In this document: positions 61,778-64,000 of the stretch, in pieces | Layout of the letters: the number at the start of each line of letters is the position of its first letter | Position numbering within the stretch: position 1 is the stretch's first letter | Origin: an uncultured Flavobacteriaceae bacterium | GTDB lineage: Bacteria; Bacteroidota; Bacteroidia; Flavobacteriales; Flavobacteriaceae | Assembly: GCA_938092005.1 (NCBI GenBank) | Contig: CALKOU010000012.1 | Span: forward strand, 1-64,000 | DNA length: 64,000 nt | Reading direction: 5' to 3' | Notes under the pieces: model-generated | Database searches by the model: none | Seen by the model: the letters and a program-made list of their open reading frames with translations, nothing else | What the model was told of the DNA's origin: nothing | Position numbers and translations under genes: made by a program

Positions 61778-63499
61778 ATGATGAATCGTCTGTTTCCCAT
61801 ACTTTCTTGGTTACCAAATTATAAGAAAGAATACCTTAGTGCTGATATATCCGCTGGACTAACGCTTGGCATTATGCTTATCCCGCAAAGCATGGCGTAT
61901 GCGATGATCGCAGGCTTACCGCCCGTTTATGGGTTATATGCCGCGCTAATGCCGCAATTGGTATATGCGCTAATGGGAACGTCACGCCACTTAAGCGTTG
62001 GGCCTGTTGCTATGGATTCGTTGCTGGTAGCTGCAGGACTGGGAGCGCTTTCTATAGTAGGGATTGACGAGTACATTGCCATGGCTATTTTGTTGGCCTT
62101 GTTTATGGGTGTGTTACAGCTTGCGCTTGGCTTATTGAAAATGGGGTTTTTGGTAAACTTTCTCTCCACGCCTGTTATTAGTGGCTTTACCTCCGCAGCT
62201 GCGGTTATAATTGGACTAAACCAACTGAGTCATTTATTTGGGGTTGATATCCCACAAGCAAGTAAACTTCATGTATTGTTGGGTAGTGTTTGGGGCATCT
62301 TTAGTACGATTCACCCATATACCCTAGTTGTTGGTGGTAGTGCTATTCTGCTTATACTAGGTCTTCAGAAAATCAACAAGAAAATTCCGGCAGCACTTAT
62401 TGTCGTTGTGCTTAGCATCGTGGGCGTATATGGTTTTAACCTCCACATGCAAGGGGTTTCGATAGTAGCAACTATCCCAAGTGGATTGCCTTCTTTTGAG
62501 ATTCCTCAAATTACCATTGCTAGGCTACAAGAACTTTTTCCCATTGCGCTTACCCTAGCACTGATTGCCTTTATGGAGGCCATGTCGGTGGCAAAAGCCA
62601 TCGCCAACAAACACCGTTATGAGGTAACACCAAACCAAGAACTTATTGCCTTGGGAACATCAAATATTGTAGGTGCTTTTTTTGCATCTTACCCTGCAAC
62701 AGGCAGCTTTACCCGAACGGCTTTAAACGATTTAAACGGTGCAAGAACAGGGCTTACGGGCTTTATCAGTACGCTAATTATTGGCAGCACGCTTTTGTTT
62801 TTCACTCCTTTATTTTATTATTTGCCCAATGCCGTACTGGCAGCTGTAATTTTAGTTGCCGTTGTTGGGCTGGTTGACATCCACTACCCCATTCGTTTAT
62901 TTCGCACCAAAAAAGATGAATTTTACTTACTCCTATTCACTTTTTTGTTAACGCTTTTTGTGGGAATTATAGAAGGGATTTTGTTCGGTTCGTTACTCGC
63001 CTTGCTGCTATTGGTGTATCGAACAGCAAAACCGCATATTGCCGAACTTGGGAAAATTAAAGGAACTTCCTATTTCAAAAATAAAACAAGATTTGAGGAG
63101 GATGTGGAACATAATCCTGTGGTGCTTCTTATTCGATTTGATGCGCAGTTGTATTTTGGAAACAAGGATTATTTTAAAAATGAAGTTCATCGGATTGTTG
63201 CCGCCCAAGCGCAGCAGCCGAAGTTTATTATTATTAAGGCAGAGCCTATCAATTATATCGATAGCAGTGCCCTTATTATGCTGGAACAGCTGATTGAAGA
63301 GCTCCAACAGAAAGATATACAGGTCCTGTTTTCCGAAGTTATTGGGCCTACACGTGACATTATCATGAAATCCAATATTATAAGACTCGTTGGAAAGGCA
63401 CACTTTTTTGTAGATACTGTAGATGCCTACGAATACGCCACTACTCAAAAATCGAAGAGTAGTTTACAAGAAAAAATTTCGCTTCAAACACAACGTTAA
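61778..63499 (+). CDS. SulP family sulfate permease with STAS domain
   Basis: Inner-membrane anion transporter of 573 residues. The start ADISAGLTLGIMLIPQSMAYAMIAGLPPVYGLYA (in part) is the SulP signature, and NIVGAFFASYPATGSFTRTALN is the conserved pore segment. The STAS domain (about 440-560) contains INYIDSSALIMLEQLIEEL. It is closer to classical sulfate permeases than the protein at 58137. The -7 box lies within the TTG-started frame, so ATG 61778 (or 61781) is the likely start. The downstream MBL-fold gene suggests a link with sulfur metabolism. Confidence 0.9.
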   Translation: MMNRLFPILSWLPNYKKEYLSADISAGLTLGIMLIPQSMAYAMIAGLPPVYGLYAALMPQLVYALMGTSRHLSVGPVAMDSLLVAAGLGALSIVGIDEYIAMAILLALFMGVLQLALGLLKMGFLVNFLSTPVISGFTSAAAVIIGLNQLSHLFGVDIPQASKLHVLLGSVWGIFSTIHPYTLVVGGSAILLILGLQKINKKIPAALIVVVLSIVGVYGFNLHMQGVSIVATIPSGLPSFEIPQITIARLQELFPIALTLALIAFMEAMSVAKAIANKHRYEVTPNQELIALGTSNIVGAFFASYPATGSFTRTALNDLNGARTGLTGFISTLIIGSTLLFFTPLFYYLPNAVLAAVILVAVVGLVDIHYPIRLFRTKKDEFYLLLFTFLLTLFVGIIEGILFGSLLALLLLVYRTAKPHIAELGKIKGTSYFKNKTRFEEDVEHNPVVLLIRFDAQLYFGNKDYFKNEVHRIVAAQAQQPKFIIIKAEPINYIDSSALIMLEQLIEELQQKDIQVLFSEVIGPTRDIIMKSNIIRLVGKAHFFVDTVDAYEYATTQKSKSSLQEKISLQTQR

Positions 63500-63536
63500 C
63501 GAAGAATAGTCGTGATTTTAAACCGCTATAAAATTG

Positions 63537-63544
63537 TATTTTTG
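63537..63544 (+). promoter_or_regulatory. -7 box of the MBL-fold gene
   Basis: TATTTTTG is an exact TAnnTTTG match ending 20 bases before ATG 63565. Confidence 0.5.
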
Positions 63545-63564
63545 AAGACTAAATCGAACATCAT

Positions 63565-64000
63565 ATGAAAGTAGAACAGTTATATACAGGTTGTTTGGCG
63601 CAAGGCGCATATTATATTGAAAGCGATGGGGAAGCAGCCATTATTGATCCGCTGCGTGAAACAACCCCGTACATGGAGCGTGCCAAGCGTGACAATGCTA
63701 AAATCAAATATGTGTTTGAAACCCACTTTCATGCCGATTTTGTTAGCGGACATATTACTCTTTCCAAAAAAACGAATGCTCCTGTTGTTTTTGGTCCCAA
63801 CGCAAATCCTGCTTTTGAAGCCATAATTGCTACCGACAAACAGGTTTTCCCCATTGGGAAAGCACGTATTATCGTATTGCACACGCCTGGTCATACGATG
63901 GAAAGTACGACCTATTTACTACAAGACGAAAACGGGAAAGACCATGCGATTTTTACTGGAGACACCCTGTTTTTAGGAGATGTTGGACGTCCCGACTTAG
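63565..64000 (+). CDS. MBL-fold hydrolase, persulfide-dioxygenase-like, 3' end cut off
   Basis: Metallo-beta-lactamase-fold enzyme of the ETHE1/glyoxalase II group; the first 145 residues are in the window. It starts MKVEQLYTGCLAQGAYYI. The metal motif is ETHFHADFVSGH (about 51-62), followed by the His of HTPGHTMEST and the Asp of FTGDTLFLGDVGRPD. The usual H-x-H-x-D-H reads H-F-H-A-D-F, a variant I associate with the Bacteroidota form that often carries rhodanese domains; those would lie outside the window. Confidence 0.85.
   Translation, partial: MKVEQLYTGCLAQGAYYIESDGEAAIIDPLRETTPYMERAKRDNAKIKYVFETHFHADFVSGHITLSKKTNAPVVFGPNANPAFEAIIATDKQVFPIGKARIIVLHTPGHTMESTTYLLQDENGKDHAIFTGDTLFLGDVGRPDL

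Noticed and set aside
63008-63448. 146-residue reading frame on the minus strand inside the SulP gene
   Set aside because: It is antisense to the STAS-domain coding sequence, has no recognisable domain and no promoter or ribosome site; it is a shadow.
1-64000. CRISPR array, prophage or transposase genes
   Set aside because: No regularly spaced direct repeats, integrase, phage structural gene or transposase sequence was seen on either strand.

Overview
The window is chromosomal DNA from a marine member of the Bacteroidota, almost certainly the family Flavobacteriaceae. The support is a SusC/SusD polysaccharide utilisation locus (PUL), two secreted proteins with type IX secretion (T9SS) C-terminal domains, a myxol-type carotenoid operon, and repeated TAnnTTTG -7 promoter boxes placed 6-20 bases before start codons. 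The genus cannot be fixed from the sequence alone.

Layout. (1) 1-19.9 kb is housekeeping: a partial tRNA-Leu; prs-rplY; an overlapping run pth-ribF-serS-DUF4286-rsmA-mgtE-dehydrogenase; arsC; a GNAT-lysC operon on the minus strand; mfd; yraN; metG; a histone-deacetylase-like amidohydrolase; a short ssb; a CBS protein; and a nucleotide-sugar-epimerase-like gene. (2) 19.9-45.3 kb is one continuous minus-strand laminarin (beta-1,3/1,6-glucan) PUL. In transcription order it holds a membrane-spanning LuxR-type regulator, SusC, SusD, a PKD lipoprotein with a duplicated binding module, a glycosidase fused to an apparent outer-membrane beta-barrel, an Ig-like surface lipoprotein, GH16, a GH149/GH94-like phosphorylase, a GH17 lipoprotein, a GH30 lipoprotein, an MFS sugar transporter, a GH17 without signal peptide, and a GH3 lipoprotein carrying an EF-hand pair. 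(3) 45.4-54.3 kb holds a Rieske lipoprotein, tRNA-Arg(CCT), the operon crtA-like/crtD/cruF, an unlinked crtI, pirin, an HMA-MauE fusion and small enzymes. (4) 54.4-57.9 kb holds two T9SS-exported multi-module proteins. (5) 58.1 kb to the end holds two SulP anion transporters around an ABC-F ATPase, then a truncated MBL-fold gene.

How the PUL probably works (inference from families and signal peptides): surface GH16 and binding lipoproteins cut and hold laminarin; SusCD imports oligosaccharides; GH17, GH30 and GH3 lipoproteins trim and debranch them, probably in the periplasm; the MFS carrier brings oligosaccharides into the cytoplasm, where a second GH17 and the phosphorylase release glucose and glucose-1-phosphate.

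The most notable observation is a shared upstream element, TGTATA-nnTnT-TGTA. It lies 35-36 bases before the -7 box of susC and of both T9SS genes 12-14 kb away, in the same orientation each time. The two T9SS proteins also share sequence modules with the PUL surface lipoprotein or with each other. Together this suggests one laminarin regulon driven by the SusR-like regulator.
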